Positions 17,265 to 26,686 are shown, counted from the first letter of the stretch. The stretch is DNA of 33,305 nucleotides from Methanolacinia paynteri (GCF_000784355.1 NZ_KN360943.1:1-33305); one strand, 5' to 3'. Notes: a model not told the origin generated them from the letters alone. Translations and numbers: made by a program.

Positions 17265-19097
17265 ATGCGACTTCTATTGATTCATTCTGATAATATAGAA
17301 TACAAAGCCCAGAAGAAAACTCCCGTTGCAGAGGAGAACATCATCAAAGAGGATGAGATGCAGGAGGCGCTTACCGCTTTCTGCGCCGTGGAAAAAGCTG
17401 ATGAGGACGATATTGCCGGTGTCTCATCGAAAACAGCGGCCGATATCCTCGACACCGCAAAACAGCTCGGCGTCACAAACATCATGATCTACCCCTACGC
17501 ACACCTGTCATCCGATCTTTCCTCGCCTGCAAAGGCGGTCGAGGCCCTTTCGAAGATCGAAGACGAATGCCGTATTAACGGGGAATTTACAGTAAAGAGA
17601 GCACCTTTCGGCTGGTATAAGTCATTCACATTATCCTGCAAAGGCCACCCCCTCTCGGAACTCTCGCGCACAATAACGCCCGGCGAAGAGGGAAAAACCG
17701 AGAAGAAGACTGTGGAGCACAACTTCTTCGTTCTTACACCTGAAGGCGAGAAGAAGGACTACAAAGATTATGCAGACGATTCGCCTCTCGGAAAGCTGAT
17801 CAAAAAAGAGACCGGAATGAGCGTAGAGTCGGGAAAAGAGCCGCTTCATGTTGAACTGATGCGCGCAAAGGAGCTCGTCGACTACGAACCCCTTTCAGAT
17901 GTCGGCCATCACAGGTGGATGCCGAAGGGAAAGATCATAAGAGACCTTCTCTCCGACTATGTCCTCGGTCTTGTCCTCAACTATGGCGGTATGCCCGTCG
18001 AGACCCCGGTGATGTACGACCTGGACAACCATGCCATCAACGAACATGCAGGAAAGTTCGGCGAGAGGCAGTACAGGTTCAAGTCGGGCAACAGGAACAT
18101 GATGCTCAGGTTCGCCGCATGCTTCGGGATGTTCTCGATAATGCACGACATGCATATATCCCCCAACACCCTCCCGATGAAGATGTACGAACTCTCCACG
18201 TACTCCTTCAGGCACGAGCAGAAAGGCGAATGCATCGGTTTAAAGAGGCTTCGTGCATTTACCATGCCCGATATGCACTCCATGTGCCTCGACATGAACC
18301 AGACGCTCGAGTGCTTCGAAGAGCAGCTGATGATGGGCTGGCAGACGGGAAAAGATCTCGAATACCCGCTTGCGGCTGTATTCAGGTGCACCGAGGACTT
18401 CTACAAGGATCATGAAGAATGGGTCAAAAAGATCGTCCGCATGTCCGAAGTTCCGGTTCTCATCGAAACGCTCTCCGACAGGGTCCACTACTGGATAGCC
18501 AAGATCGATCTCGCTGCAATCGACGGACAGGGAAGACCGATCGAAAACCCGACGGTCCAGATAGATGTAGAGAGTGCCGAGAGATTCGACATCAAATACT
18601 ACTCGGTCAAGAATGAAGAGGTCAGACCCCCGATCATCCACTGCTCGCCCACGGGAAGTATAGAGCGTGTGATCTGTGCACTCCTGGAGAACACCGCATC
18701 GCAGGAGGTTCCGATGCTTCCGGTATGGCTCTCGCCGACACAGGTAAGAGTCCTTCCGGTCTCCTCGAAACACACTGAATATGCCGGGGAGCTCTGCAAT
18801 AAGATCAACAGTGCAGGCGTCAGGTGCGACTTCGACGACCGCGAAGAGAGCGTCGGAAAGAAGATCCGTGAAGCAGGAATGGACTGGGTGCCCTATGTAG
18901 TAGTCGTAGGAGATTCGGAGATGGAATCCGGAAAACTTCCTGTCACCATAAGGAGCATGTCGAAGCCGAAAGCTCCATATAAGGAAGAGATGACGGCAGA
19001 AGAGCTTATATCAAAGGTTAAGGAAGATATTGGCAGCAGGCCGTTCAGGCCGATGTATACATCCAAAAAACTCTCGGCCAAACCCAGATTCATCTGA
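17265..19097 (+). CDS. thrS: Threonyl-tRNA synthetase, archaeal type
   Basis: This 610-residue class II synthetase charges tRNA(Thr). The N-terminal domain (about 1-145, starting [13 protein letters not shown]) is the archaeal D-aminoacyl-tRNA deacylase-like editing domain that removes serine, unrelated to the bacterial N2 domain. The catalytic core has motif 2 FRHEQKGE (Arg316, His317, Glu318) and motif 3 GSIERV (464-469, Arg468), with zinc ligands likely among the Cys of ACFGMF and His residues in the core. The C-terminal anticodon-binding domain starts near [16 protein letters not shown]. It lies 62 nt after dcd and ends before a T-run. Confidence 0.96.
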   Translation: MRLLLIHSDNIEYKAQKKTPVAEENIIKEDEMQEALTAFCAVEKADEDDIAGVSSKTAADILDTAKQLGVTNIMIYPYAHLSSDLSSPAKAVEALSKIEDECRINGEFTVKRAPFGWYKSFTLSCKGHPLSELSRTITPGEEGKTEKKTVEHNFFVLTPEGEKKDYKDYADDSPLGKLIKKETGMSVESGKEPLHVELMRAKELVDYEPLSDVGHHRWMPKGKIIRDLLSDYVLGLVLNYGGMPVETPVMYDLDNHAINEHAGKFGERQYRFKSGNRNMMLRFAACFGMFSIMHDMHISPNTLPMKMYELSTYSFRHEQKGECIGLKRLRAFTMPDMHSMCLDMNQTLECFEEQLMMGWQTGKDLEYPLAAVFRCTEDFYKDHEEWVKKIVRMSEVPVLIETLSDRVHYWIAKIDLAAIDGQGRPIENPTVQIDVESAERFDIKYYSVKNEEVRPPIIHCSPTGSIERVICALLENTASQEVPMLPVWLSPTQVRVLPVSSKHTEYAGELCNKINSAGVRCDFDDREESVGKKIREAGMDWVPYVVVVGDSEMESGKLPVTIRSMSKPKAPYKEEMTAEELISKVKEDIGSRPFRPMYTSKKLSAKPRFI

Positions 19098-19114
19098 TCT
19101 CCCAAAACCACCAC

Positions 19115-19121
19115 TTTTTTT
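19115..19121 (+). terminator. T-run terminator after thrS
   Basis: Seven T in a row follow the thrS stop by about 20 nt. Such U-runs are common archaeal termination signals. No stem is needed and none is evident. Confidence 0.45.
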
Positions 19122-19187
19122 AAGACAATAAGACGAATGACTTAAATCCTTACAGATCGATTTTAGATTGTACTAATGGTGGTATAA

Positions 19188-19889
19188 ATGGCGAATAATA
19201 TTATTGGAGATGCCTTCGCTTATGCAAAAGAAGGTCTTCTGGGCAACTTTACAAAATGGATCCTGGTTATTGTTCTTGCATTAATCCAGGGGATCACATT
19301 ATGCATCATTCCGGTCCTCAACGGGTACATCGTAAGGATCTATTCCGGAGAAAAAACACTCCCCGAGGTCGATCGCTGGGGAAAACTGTTCGTTGACGGA
19401 TGGAAGTACAACATCATAGCAATACTCTACATGATTCCGGCGATTATCGTAGCGGTTGTTCTCGGATTTTTCACTATATTGTCATTTTCAGAGATGACGA
19501 CGATAATTTTGGATGGGAATATGGCAGGAGTAATTGAACTGGTCACAGGTATAATCACTGTTCTGTTCATCCTCCTGATTGTGCTCATGATACTCTCGCT
19601 GTTCCTCATGATGGGACTTGTTCGTTTCGGAAAAACGGGCAAAATCGGCGAAGCCTTCAGCTTTGGTGCAATCAACAAGCAGATCTCAGGCGGTGTCGGA
19701 TGGCTCGGGTACATCGGATACGTCATCCTTCTCTGGATACTCGGGTTGATTTTAATGCTGATAATCGCGGCAATAAACATCCTGCTTCTCCCACTGGGAA
19801 TACTTGTCATGCTGCTGATTCTTCCCGCATGGTCCGTATTCGCTGCAAAATACATGACAAACATCTATGACGCAGGCGAATCAGCCTGA
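19188..19889 (+). CDS. DUF4013 family integral membrane protein
   Basis: This 233-residue protein has five or six predicted membrane helices. The N-terminal pattern (FAYAKEGLLGNFTKWI, then a helix ending in PVLNGYIVRIYSG) and the following LFVDGWKYNIIAILYMIP match DUF4013, a family common in methanogens and haloarchaea with no known biochemical role. A GGTGGT ribosome binding site precedes ATG 19188. The downstream thioredoxin-CcdA gene begins within or just after its end, so the two are probably co-expressed. No transport or catalytic motif is visible. Confidence 0.85.
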   Translation: MANNIIGDAFAYAKEGLLGNFTKWILVIVLALIQGITLCIIPVLNGYIVRIYSGEKTLPEVDRWGKLFVDGWKYNIIAILYMIPAIIVAVVLGFFTILSFSEMTTIILDGNMAGVIELVTGIITVLFILLIVLMILSLFLMMGLVRFGKTGKIGEAFSFGAINKQISGGVGWLGYIGYVILLWILGLILMLIIAAINILLLPLGILVMLLILPAWSVFAAKYMTNIYDAGESA

Positions 19890-21093
19890 AATACTTTTTT
19901 TAAACGCCATGAGAGGAAGATGGAGAATTTTACCTGCATTTCTGCTGGCGTTATTCATACTGCTCTTATTCATACAGCCTGTTGTTGCAGCTGAAGAAAC
20001 GGAAGATGAATTCCAGGACCGGCTTTCCGGGCTCCTTGAAGAGTCGAACAATTCTATAACGGTCTTTTACAGCAACAGCTGCAGCGCCTGCAAAAAAGTA
20101 GTGCCCGAGATAATCGAAATTACAAAGGAATACCCGGAAATATCCTTCAATTATTTTGATTTGTACGGTTCTGATGAAAACAGAACTATAATGCTGGCAT
20201 TCGGGGAAAAATACGGAGTTGAATACCCTGCGTACCCGGTGGTGTTTACAGGTGACAGCACAGTTCTCGAAGGAAAAAGCAAGATTGAACTTTACCTTAG
20301 AAAAGTTCTGGAAGCTCATAAAAACGGGCATATCCCTGATGCCGAATATGAATCTTCACTGTGGTCCGCCCGGTCACCGCCATCTGAAGCATCCAACGTA
20401 ACAGCAACGGACGACAACAGAAAGATCTCGCTGCTGCTGGTAATACTATCCGGGCTTGCCGACGGAATAAATCCGTGCGCCTTATCCGTTCTCGCTCTGC
20501 TTCTTGCAACCCTCTCGAGCCTGAATTCAAGAAGAAAGATCCTCCTCGGCGGTCTTGTATACACCTTCGCGGTATTCCTGTTCTATATAATGGCAGGGCT
20601 CGGAATCCTGACAATAATAAATTATTCAGGCTTCTCAGGCATTTTTTCGATTGCCGCAGGGATCATTGCGATTATTGCAGGAATAATCACCCTTACCGGA
20701 GGCATATGGGAAGGGAATGCGGTATCTCCCGGCATCCCGGTGTCAAAGAGACCTACTATAAAGAAGATAATGGAGAGAGCATCCATCCCTGCCGCGTTCG
20801 TACTCGGGATGATGGTGGGACTTTTCGAACTGCCATGTACGGGCGGGATCTACATCGCAATTCTCGGTCTCCTCTCTTCCCAGATGACATTCTACGAAGG
20901 CCTTCCGTATCTCCTGGTATACAACCTTATGTTCATAGTCCCGCTGGTCGCAATAATACTTGCAGTAGCTTTCGGGCTTTCACCTGAAAAAGTGGACAGT
21001 TGGAGAGATTCGAATAAAAAATTATTAAAGATCGGAATAGGCCTCATTTTGATTGCAATGGGCCTGTATATTCTTGCCGGATATCTGTTCTAA
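19867..21093 (+). CDS. Thioredoxin-like domain fused to CcdA/DsbD-type membrane domain
   Basis: The longest frame has 408 residues, but ATG 19909 (394 residues) is a better start: it gives a classic signal (MRGRWR then a hydrophobic stretch to PVVAAE) and avoids a 23-nt overlap with the DUF4013 gene. Counting from 19909, an exported thioredoxin-like domain carries CSAC (Cys58, Cys61). About six membrane helices follow, with the CcdA cysteine pair in NPCALS (Cys190) and LPCTGG (Cys310). CcdA-type domains carry reducing equivalents across the membrane to extracytoplasmic thioredoxins, and here carrier and acceptor are one polypeptide. Likely role: reducing or exchanging disulfides of exported proteins. 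The substrate is unknown. Confidence 0.88.
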   Translation: MTQANQPEILFLNAMRGRWRILPAFLLALFILLLFIQPVVAAEETEDEFQDRLSGLLEESNNSITVFYSNSCSACKKVVPEIIEITKEYPEISFNYFDLYGSDENRTIMLAFGEKYGVEYPAYPVVFTGDSTVLEGKSKIELYLRKVLEAHKNGHIPDAEYESSLWSARSPPSEASNVTATDDNRKISLLLVILSGLADGINPCALSVLALLLATLSSLNSRRKILLGGLVYTFAVFLFYIMAGLGILTIINYSGFSGIFSIAAGIIAIIAGIITLTGGIWEGNAVSPGIPVSKRPTIKKIMERASIPAAFVLGMMVGLFELPCTGGIYIAILGLLSSQMTFYEGLPYLLVYNLMFIVPLVAIILAVAFGLSPEKVDSWRDSNKKLLKIGIGLILIAMGLYILAGYLF

Positions 21094-21133
21094 AATAGAA
21101 ATGACAAGGGATTAAGAGAATAATCCCGCCTGC

Positions 21134-22042
21134 CTATTCTTCAGCATGCCTCGACTGGTAGATACAGTCCTGGATATCCTCGCCGAGTTTGCCGATTGCA
21201 TCCGAACGGCATCTCTGGCAATGCCTCATCTGGCGGACAAAGGGAGAGCATTTGTCCTGCATCTCACGCTTTTCTTTTGGTGTCGGCGGGGTCACATCAC
21301 TGAATTTATACTGCGGTATAACAGGGATCAGGTTGAAGGTGAAGACTCCCATCTCGCCGACTTTCTTTGCAATGTCGACGATATGATGGTCGTTTACTCC
21401 CGGGATAAATACCGTATTTATTTTTACGAGGATCTTCTTCGCAACAGCCATCTCGATACCTTTGAGCTGCTGGGACAGGAGTTTTTCAGCACCCTCACGC
21501 CCGTGAAGTTTCTTACCCTCCCACTCGACGAATGAATAGATCTTCTCGCCTATTGCCGGGTCCACTGCGTTAAGGGTGACTGTAATATTTCCTACATCGT
21601 ATTCGATGAGACGGTCGAGATTTTCCGGAAGCAGGAGTCCGTTTGTACTGAGACACTTGATAGGTGTGGGATAATTTTCCTTCAGGAGTCTCAGCGTCTC
21701 AAATGTCTCCTCGTTTGCAAGAGGATCGCCGGGACCGGCTATTCCGATGACTTTTATATACGGATACTTGTCGAGGACCTCGCCCACGAGTTTTACCGCT
21801 TCCTCGGGCTTCAGGACTTCGCTGCAAACCCCGGGTCTGCTCTCGTTTACGCAATCGAAATTCCTTACACAATAATTGCACTGTATATTGCACTTCGGAG
21901 CAACCGGAAGGTGCATTCTCCCGGACTTATGGCATGCCTCCTTGCTGTAGCAGGGATGCTCGTTTATCTTCCTCAACTGTTCGGGGTCATAAGGGATCTC
22001 CTTTCCCTCAATAAAAACAGTCGGATATCCGTCATCGCTCAT
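21134..22042 (-). CDS. nifB: NifB-type radical SAM protein
   Basis: This 302-residue protein matches the NifB core: EHPCYSKEACHKSGRMHLPV (28-47), the radical SAM triad Cys51-x3-Cys55-x2-Cys58 (APKCNIQCNYC), NFDCVNESRPGV (61-72), IAGPGDPLAN (101-110), and a C-terminal CQRCRSDAIGKLGED with extra cluster-binding cysteines. NifB fuses two [4Fe-4S] clusters and inserts a carbide to make NifB-co, the precursor of nitrogenase cofactors. It lacks the NifX-like extension of many bacterial forms, as is usual in methanogens. No nitrogenase gene is in the window, so its role in nitrogen fixation here is inferred; a NifB paralogue with another cofactor target is possible. Confidence 0.8.
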   Translation of the reverse strand: MSDDGYPTVFIEGKEIPYDPEQLRKINEHPCYSKEACHKSGRMHLPVAPKCNIQCNYCVRNFDCVNESRPGVCSEVLKPEEAVKLVGEVLDKYPYIKVIGIAGPGDPLANEETFETLRLLKENYPTPIKCLSTNGLLLPENLDRLIEYDVGNITVTLNAVDPAIGEKIYSFVEWEGKKLHGREGAEKLLSQQLKGIEMAVAKKILVKINTVFIPGVNDHHIVDIAKKVGEMGVFTFNLIPVIPQYKFSDVTPPTPKEKREMQDKCSPFVRQMRHCQRCRSDAIGKLGEDIQDCIYQSRHAEE

Positions 22043-22159
22043 GTCAAAACCAAATAGATGTCTACCTGATTGGTAAAAAACGTAATGAAAGATCTATTAC
22101 AGTACTAAATACCGGTTATACTCGTCAGTATTATTAGAGCAAAAGTAGATCTTACTCTT

Positions 22160-22696
22160 ATGGCAGATATTCGGATAATAGCAATAATGGTCATTGCCGC
22201 AATTCTCACTGTATTTTCAGCGGGGTGTTCCGACAACGGAGCGGGAGAGGCCACCGGAACCGCTACACCCACGGCGGTTCTTACAGCAACAGCGACCAAA
22301 ATGCCGGCAGGCGGCTCTTCAGGAGAATACTCGATCGACGAAGATCTCCCGTCAGGGATCGATGTCGATATTAGCGCAAGCGTGGTGGATTCGGGAACCC
22401 TGCTGATAAAGTACGACCTTAATCTGACCTCGATGGGAACTGCAATGGGCCAGAACGGATGGAAGGTCCTTGCGACTGTATATGCATACAATCCCGATAA
22501 AGTGGAAGACGGCTTTACGGTAAATTCGTACAACGATATTATTTCTGCGGGAATTCCCTACAAAACTAATAACATACAGGTATTCCCGAGCAACTTATAC
22601 CCGGGAAAAGCTGAAGTCTCGACAAATGCGGACAGCGGCATGAGGCTCGATACCAATGACTACTACGTATACGGTGTCGTCCTAAGAGAAGCCTAA
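22160..22696 (+). CDS. Lipoprotein of unknown function, paralogue of the next gene
   Basis: This 178-residue protein has a hydrophobic signal ending in the lipobox FSAGC (Cys23), a Thr/Ala/Pro-rich linker (about 28-50), and a globular domain. The domain shares with the next gene the pattern LATVYAYN...GF...I.AGIPYK followed by a run ending in P. and K.. that aligns well, so the two arose by duplication. Thr-rich linkers of this sort are common on archaeal surface lipoproteins. I do not recognise the domain. A TATA-like element (ACTAAATACC) lies about 60 nt upstream. Confidence 0.8.
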   Translation: MADIRIIAIMVIAAILTVFSAGCSDNGAGEATGTATPTAVLTATATKMPAGGSSGEYSIDEDLPSGIDVDISASVVDSGTLLIKYDLNLTSMGTAMGQNGWKVLATVYAYNPDKVEDGFTVNSYNDIISAGIPYKTNNIQVFPSNLYPGKAEVSTNADSGMRLDTNDYYVYGVVLREA

Positions 22697-22704
22697 ACAA
22701 AAAA

Positions 22705-22711
22705 TTTTTTT
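22705..22711 (+). terminator. T-run between the two lipoprotein genes
   Basis: An A-run followed by seven T fills the 36-nt gap between the tandem lipoprotein genes. It may end part of the first transcript; the second gene then needs read-through or its own promoter. Confidence 0.35.
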
Positions 22712-22732
22712 ATTTCAACGTGATTTTTCATT

Positions 22733-23272
22733 ATGGATACAAGGATCATTATCATTGCAGCATTACTGGGAGCGGGGATCTTCCTTGCCGGCTGCACCTC
22801 CACGCAAAGTTACAATCCTGATACGACTGCTCCTGTTACTGAGACCGCAACACCAACTGCCGCAGTAACTGCAATGCCTACTTACGCTGTGACCGAACCT
22901 GTCCGGGTTATCGGGGATGACATTACTTCGATAAAGATCACGGTAGATGCAACGGAAACGGGAACAAATACGCTGAATGTTTTTGTCCATTACGATTCAT
23001 CGACTCTTCCTTCAACCGGAACCGGATCCGAGCTCATGGCAACGCTTTTTGCATACAATTATGCAGATGTTCCCTATGGTTTCGACCCGAAGACATCGGA
23101 CGACGTGATCAACGCCGGCATTCCCTACAAGAGGGTTGCAAGCGTGGTCTACCCGAACAACAAAGTGAATGCGGGTGCTGAATTGCCGACGGATTCCGTT
23201 CAGGGTTCTTTGAACATAGCGAGACCCTACAACTACGGTGCAATTATCGAGAAGACCGGAACAAGGCAATGA
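22733..23272 (+). CDS. Lipoprotein of unknown function, second tandem copy
   Basis: This 179-residue protein has a signal ending in the lipobox FLAGC (Cys21), a Thr/Pro-rich linker (about 29-56), then a domain homologous to the preceding gene: MATLFAYNYADVPYGF and VINAGIPYKRVASVVYPNN align with LATVYAYNPDKVEDGF and IISAGIPYKTNNIQVFPSN. The shared domain is about 120 residues and probably a beta sandwich, judging by alternating hydrophobics. The divergence of linker and signal suggests an old duplication. Function unknown; it should be tethered to the outer face of the membrane. Confidence 0.8.
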   Translation: MDTRIIIIAALLGAGIFLAGCTSTQSYNPDTTAPVTETATPTAAVTAMPTYAVTEPVRVIGDDITSIKITVDATETGTNTLNVFVHYDSSTLPSTGTGSELMATLFAYNYADVPYGFDPKTSDDVINAGIPYKRVASVVYPNNKVNAGAELPTDSVQGSLNIARPYNYGAIIEKTGTRQ

Positions 23273-23331
23273 TTGATACGGATGGAAAAGAAACAGGAAA
23301 TGAGAAATCTTATTTTTAAGGGGGGACCTAA

Positions 23332-23562
23332 ATGGTTTTAAAAAAATTATGCGACCTTTCGGCCGGAGAAAAAGGTAAGATCTCGGAAATATCGAGATAT
23401 AGGAATGAATCGGAATGCATGGGTCTGTATCCCGGGATAATGATCGAGGTTCTGACCAAAGACTCCTCAAAAGGGCCGTGTATCATAAAAACCGAAAGCG
23501 GCCGGATGGAAATCGTCATGAAACGGGAGATTGCCTCTCATATGCAGGTGGAAAAAGACTAA
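23332..23562 (+). CDS. FeoA-like SH3-domain protein
   Basis: This 76-residue protein fits the FeoA fold: an L-x-D-L-x-x-G-E-x-G-x-I start (residues 6-17), ECMGLYPGIMIEVL in the middle, and a C-terminal VMKREIASHMQV strand. FeoA binds the FeoB ferrous iron transporter, but no feoB is in the window, so this may be a free-standing regulator or metal-binding relative. A strong purine ribosome binding site (AAGGGGGGA) lies just before ATG 23332. Its stop codon overlaps the stop of the convergent aldehyde dehydrogenase by 3-4 nt. Confidence 0.82.
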   Translation: MVLKKLCDLSAGEKGKISEISRYRNESECMGLYPGIMIEVLTKDSSKGPCIIKTESGRMEIVMKREIASHMQVEKD

Positions 23563-24992
23563 TCGGCGACCGGTTTTTGTCTGATTACCATAATTTTCTG
23601 TTCCGTCATCTCTGCCAGTGCATATGCCGGCCCTTCTCTCCCGAACCCGGACATTTTGACTCCGCCGTAAGGCATTAAATCGACCCTGAATGTCGGAATA
23701 TCATTGATGATCACCCCGCCTGCCTCGATCTTTTCATATGCATAAAACGCATTCCCGATATCGGAGGTAAACACTCCCGCCTGAAGGCCGTATACTGAAT
23801 TATTGGCCAGATCCACGGCTTCGCTGAATTTTTCATAAGGAGTGACCGTAACTACCGGTGCAAAGATCTCCGTCGAGTTGATCTCCATCTCAGGTGTCGC
23901 ATCTGTAATAATTGTGGGTGAGATCGTCTTTCCGTCATATCTCCCGCCGGATATGATCTTTGCACCGCCCGAAATTGCCGCCTGAACCTTCCGCCATGCC
24001 TCCCCGGCCGCCTCTTCCGATATCATCGGTCCGACAAATGTATCTGATTTATCCGGGTCTCCGTTTTTCAGCGATTCAAAGGCTGATGATAACCTTTCAA
24101 GAAATTCCCGGAAGACAGCATTCTGAACGAATACCCGCTGCACCGATATACAGACCTGTCCGGCATTTGCGCAGGCGCCGGTTGCGATCCTTGATGCGGC
24201 ATGTTCCAAGTCGGCATCGCTGTGAACTATTGCTGCGGCATTTCCGCCGAGTTCAAGGGAAACTTTCTTTCTTCCGGCGATGCTCTTCAGGTGCCATCCT
24301 ACACCGGGGCTTCCGGTAAAGCTCAGGAATGCGATTCTTTCATCACGAACCATCTTTTCCGCAAGACGGAACTCGCAGGGGACCACGCTTACAGCTTCGG
24401 CTGGATAACCCGCCTCAAGAACAAGTTCGCCGAGCAAAAGCCCGGACACCGGTGTCTTCGAGGCCGGCTTCAGGATAAACGGATTTCCGGCCGCTATTGC
24501 AGGGCCGATCTTGTGGCATGCAAGATTGAGGGGATAATTGAACGGAGTTATTGCAAGGACGGTTCCTACCGGGAATCGCCGGGAAAAACAGGTGTAGCCT
24601 CTTCCGGCTTCCGTCCGGTCAAGCGGGATGATCTCTCCGGTCTGCCTTACGGCCTCCTCCCCGGAGATCTTTATCGTCTCTATCGAACGGTCGACCTCGG
24701 CAGAGGCAAGCGACCTGACTTTTCCTCCTTCGTTAATCAGAATCTCAACAAATTTTTCCCTGTTCTCCCCGATCAGTTCCGCAAGTCTTTCAAGAATCCG
24801 CATCTTTTCGTAACCTGCAAGAGCCGATGTTTCCTTAAACGCCTCACTAGAGCCGGCTATAGCTTCTTCGATCTCTTCTTCCCCGCAGAGGCAGATTCGG
24901 TCGAAGACATCGCCGGTGTATGGATTTATTACATCGAGATGCCTGTCGCTCCGTTTTCTTTTGCCGCATAATATGAATTCCCGGGCATTCAT
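23559..24992 (-). CDS. NAD(P)-dependent aldehyde dehydrogenase, lactaldehyde dehydrogenase-like
   Basis: This 477-residue member of the ALDH superfamily has all catalytic residues: Asn152 (TPFNYPLN), Glu247 (LELGGN) and the nucleophile Cys281 (GQVCISVQR), plus the NAD-binding FTGSPGVG (225-232). The pattern GQVCISVQR and the C-terminal INDIPTFRVDLMPYGGVK resemble methanogen lactaldehyde dehydrogenase (MJ1411/CofA type), which makes lactate for coenzyme F420. That substrate is inferred from resemblance; a succinate semialdehyde or other role remains possible. A GGTGAT ribosome binding site precedes ATG 24992. It overlaps the feoA-like stop tail to tail. Confidence 0.88.
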   Translation of the reverse strand: MNAREFILCGKRKRSDRHLDVINPYTGDVFDRICLCGEEEIEEAIAGSSEAFKETSALAGYEKMRILERLAELIGENREKFVEILINEGGKVRSLASAEVDRSIETIKISGEEAVRQTGEIIPLDRTEAGRGYTCFSRRFPVGTVLAITPFNYPLNLACHKIGPAIAAGNPFILKPASKTPVSGLLLGELVLEAGYPAEAVSVVPCEFRLAEKMVRDERIAFLSFTGSPGVGWHLKSIAGRKKVSLELGGNAAAIVHSDADLEHAASRIATGACANAGQVCISVQRVFVQNAVFREFLERLSSAFESLKNGDPDKSDTFVGPMISEEAAGEAWRKVQAAISGGAKIISGGRYDGKTISPTIITDATPEMEINSTEIFAPVVTVTPYEKFSEAVDLANNSVYGLQAGVFTSDIGNAFYAYEKIEAGGVIINDIPTFRVDLMPYGGVKMSGFGREGPAYALAEMTEQKIMVIRQKPVAD

Positions 24993-25025
24993 GATCCATA
25001 ATCACCGTGATCTATTAAAAATCAA

Positions 25026-25223
25026 TCATTCATGTTTCCGTTTTCCGGCAAAGAACGATTCAATGAAGCCCAGGATATAATATGTAATTACAATGACAGC
25101 GGCAAAGACCAGGATAAATGACAGAGTGTCGCCAAGGATGCTGTTGATCATATTTCCCGCAGCCAGGGCCACGAGAACGGAGATGAACAATTTGATGAGC
25201 TCGATTCTTTCCTCAAAGAACAT
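25026..25223 (-). CDS. Small two-helix membrane protein
   Basis: This 65-residue protein has two hydrophobic helices (about 10-28 and 34-54) and a basic C-terminus ending KRKHE. It lies 33 nt upstream of the aldehyde dehydrogenase start on the same strand and might be co-transcribed with it. There is no clear ribosome binding site. The amphipathic start and positively charged end look like a genuine membrane protein, but I do not recognise a family. Confidence 0.6.
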   Translation of the reverse strand: MFFEERIELIKLFISVLVALAAGNMINSILGDTLSFILVFAAVIVITYYILGFIESFFAGKRKHE

Positions 25224-25336
25224 TGAATAATAATTGTTTTTCAGGGATTTATCGGTTGGCGGTATCGTTCGGATCTTACTGTTGATCGCAAAATATTCTG
25301 ATCCCGGATCAAAAGGATACCGGCAACCTGGTTATT

Positions 25337-25344
25337 AAAAAAAA
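25337..25344 (-). terminator. T-run terminator after the MFS gene
   Basis: On the leftward strand a run of eight T lies about 22 nt after the MFS stop at 25367. The gap 25224-25366 otherwise shows no gene. Confidence 0.45.
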
Positions 25345-25366
25345 TGCGAAGGGGGATGTGATCATC

Positions 25367-26686
25367 CTAATTTCGCTGGACAGCAGGCTTTCCGGTTGAT
25401 GACATCTTCAGTCTCAGGTATTGTGCAAGATAAAACGCTCCTATCAATCCGGCCAGGATCCCGAATGATGCATACAGGCCTGCATATGATCCTACAACCG
25501 CAAAGACAGGGACTACAGCCAGGGATGAGCAGAACTGACCGGTGTTCAGGGATACGGACCATCCACCCATTACTTTGCCGACTATGGGCCTCGGAGTAAC
25601 CGACATCAGCCAGCTCAGGAGCGTGGGTATGATAAGGCCATTTGCCGCACCGATAATTATTACTGCTATTCCCGCCGGGAGCAGCGAACCCGATAAACCC
25701 ATCATGACAAATCCCAGGCAAAGCAGGATATAAGAGAGTGCAAGAACGGATACCCTGTGCATACTGGCGGTAATTCTCCAGTAAAATATCCCTGCCAGTG
25801 CCGAGACAAAACCCATCAGTCCCAGGAAAAGGCCGCTGAGAAGTGCATGATTCGAAAATATTCCTCCGGCCTGTACAGGGCCGGCGGTGTTGATGATATC
25901 GGCTATCAGGTACGGCAGTTTTGTCGGCAGTAAAAAGAACATGATCATGCTCAGGAACAAAGTTGCATATACCAGAGCGATTTCAAAAACCGGAGTGGTA
26001 TATCCTGTTTTCTTCCCGGAAACCTGTACAGGATTCTCAGCTTTTTCAGTGGGTTTACCGGAACCTGCATCGTGGATCTGTTCCGGTTCCCTCAGCGGCT
26101 CTCTCATCGTCACAAGGACACCGGCAAGGATCACGATGCCGATGAGGTAGATTAAAAACGACATTCTCCATGAAATTGTGGCGAGTATTCCTCCGCTGGT
26201 CTCAAGGATCAGGACGCCTATCCCCATAGAGGCAGCCTGGTACCCGAGGATTTTTGCACGAGCGATTCCCGTATAGTAATCCGTGATAAGAGCACTTGTT
26301 GTGACGGTAATCCCGGCGATTCCTATACCGAGGATTACTCTTCCTGCAAGAATTACCGGAAGCGAATTAAGAAAAAATCCAGAAACCCCTGCAAAGGAAA
26401 ATATAAGCAGGGAGGCGGCAAGTACGGGCAGCCTTCCCTTCCTGTCCGATAAAATTCCGATAAAGAAACCGCTGAACGCGATTGCGAGCGAAGGGAGGGT
26501 GATTATCAGGGAGACCATTGCTTCCGAAGCATCGGGGAACGATTCGCTGATTAAGGGGAGCGCAGGAGCGACTGCTGCACCGCCCATGAGGATGAGCATG
26601 GACGAAAGAAGAAGAAATGCAGTCGTCCATTTTGAAGGTTTAAACTTTGTTTGCTTGAATATTGAGAGGATATGTGAATTTTGCAT
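25367..26686 (-). CDS. Major facilitator superfamily transporter
   Basis: This 439-residue protein has about 12 hydrophobic helices split by a hydrophilic central loop (about residues 195-225). The MFS motif A is present between helices 2 and 3 as GILSDRKGRLPVL. The overall layout (N-terminal LLLSSMLILMGGAAVAPALPLI) resembles drug-efflux type permeases of the DHA1 group, but the substrate cannot be read from sequence. The gene is monocistronic as far as can be seen. Confidence 0.88.
   Translation of the reverse strand: MQNSHILSIFKQTKFKPSKWTTAFLLLSSMLILMGGAAVAPALPLISESFPDASEAMVSLIITLPSLAIAFSGFFIGILSDRKGRLPVLAASLLIFSFAGVSGFFLNSLPVILAGRVILGIGIAGITVTTSALITDYYTGIARAKILGYQAASMGIGVLILETSGGILATISWRMSFLIYLIGIVILAGVLVTMREPLREPEQIHDAGSGKPTEKAENPVQVSGKKTGYTTPVFEIALVYATLFLSMIMFFLLPTKLPYLIADIINTAGPVQAGGIFSNHALLSGLFLGLMGFVSALAGIFYWRITASMHRVSVLALSYILLCLGFVMMGLSGSLLPAGIAVIIIGAANGLIIPTLLSWLMSVTPRPIVGKVMGGWSVSLNTGQFCSSLAVVPVFAVVGSYAGLYASFGILAGLIGAFYLAQYLRLKMSSTGKPAVQRN

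Noticed and set aside
19867..19908. Upstream ATG for the thioredoxin-CcdA protein
   Set aside because: It adds 14 polar residues before a good signal peptide and forces an overlap with the DUF4013 gene; ATG 19909 fits better.
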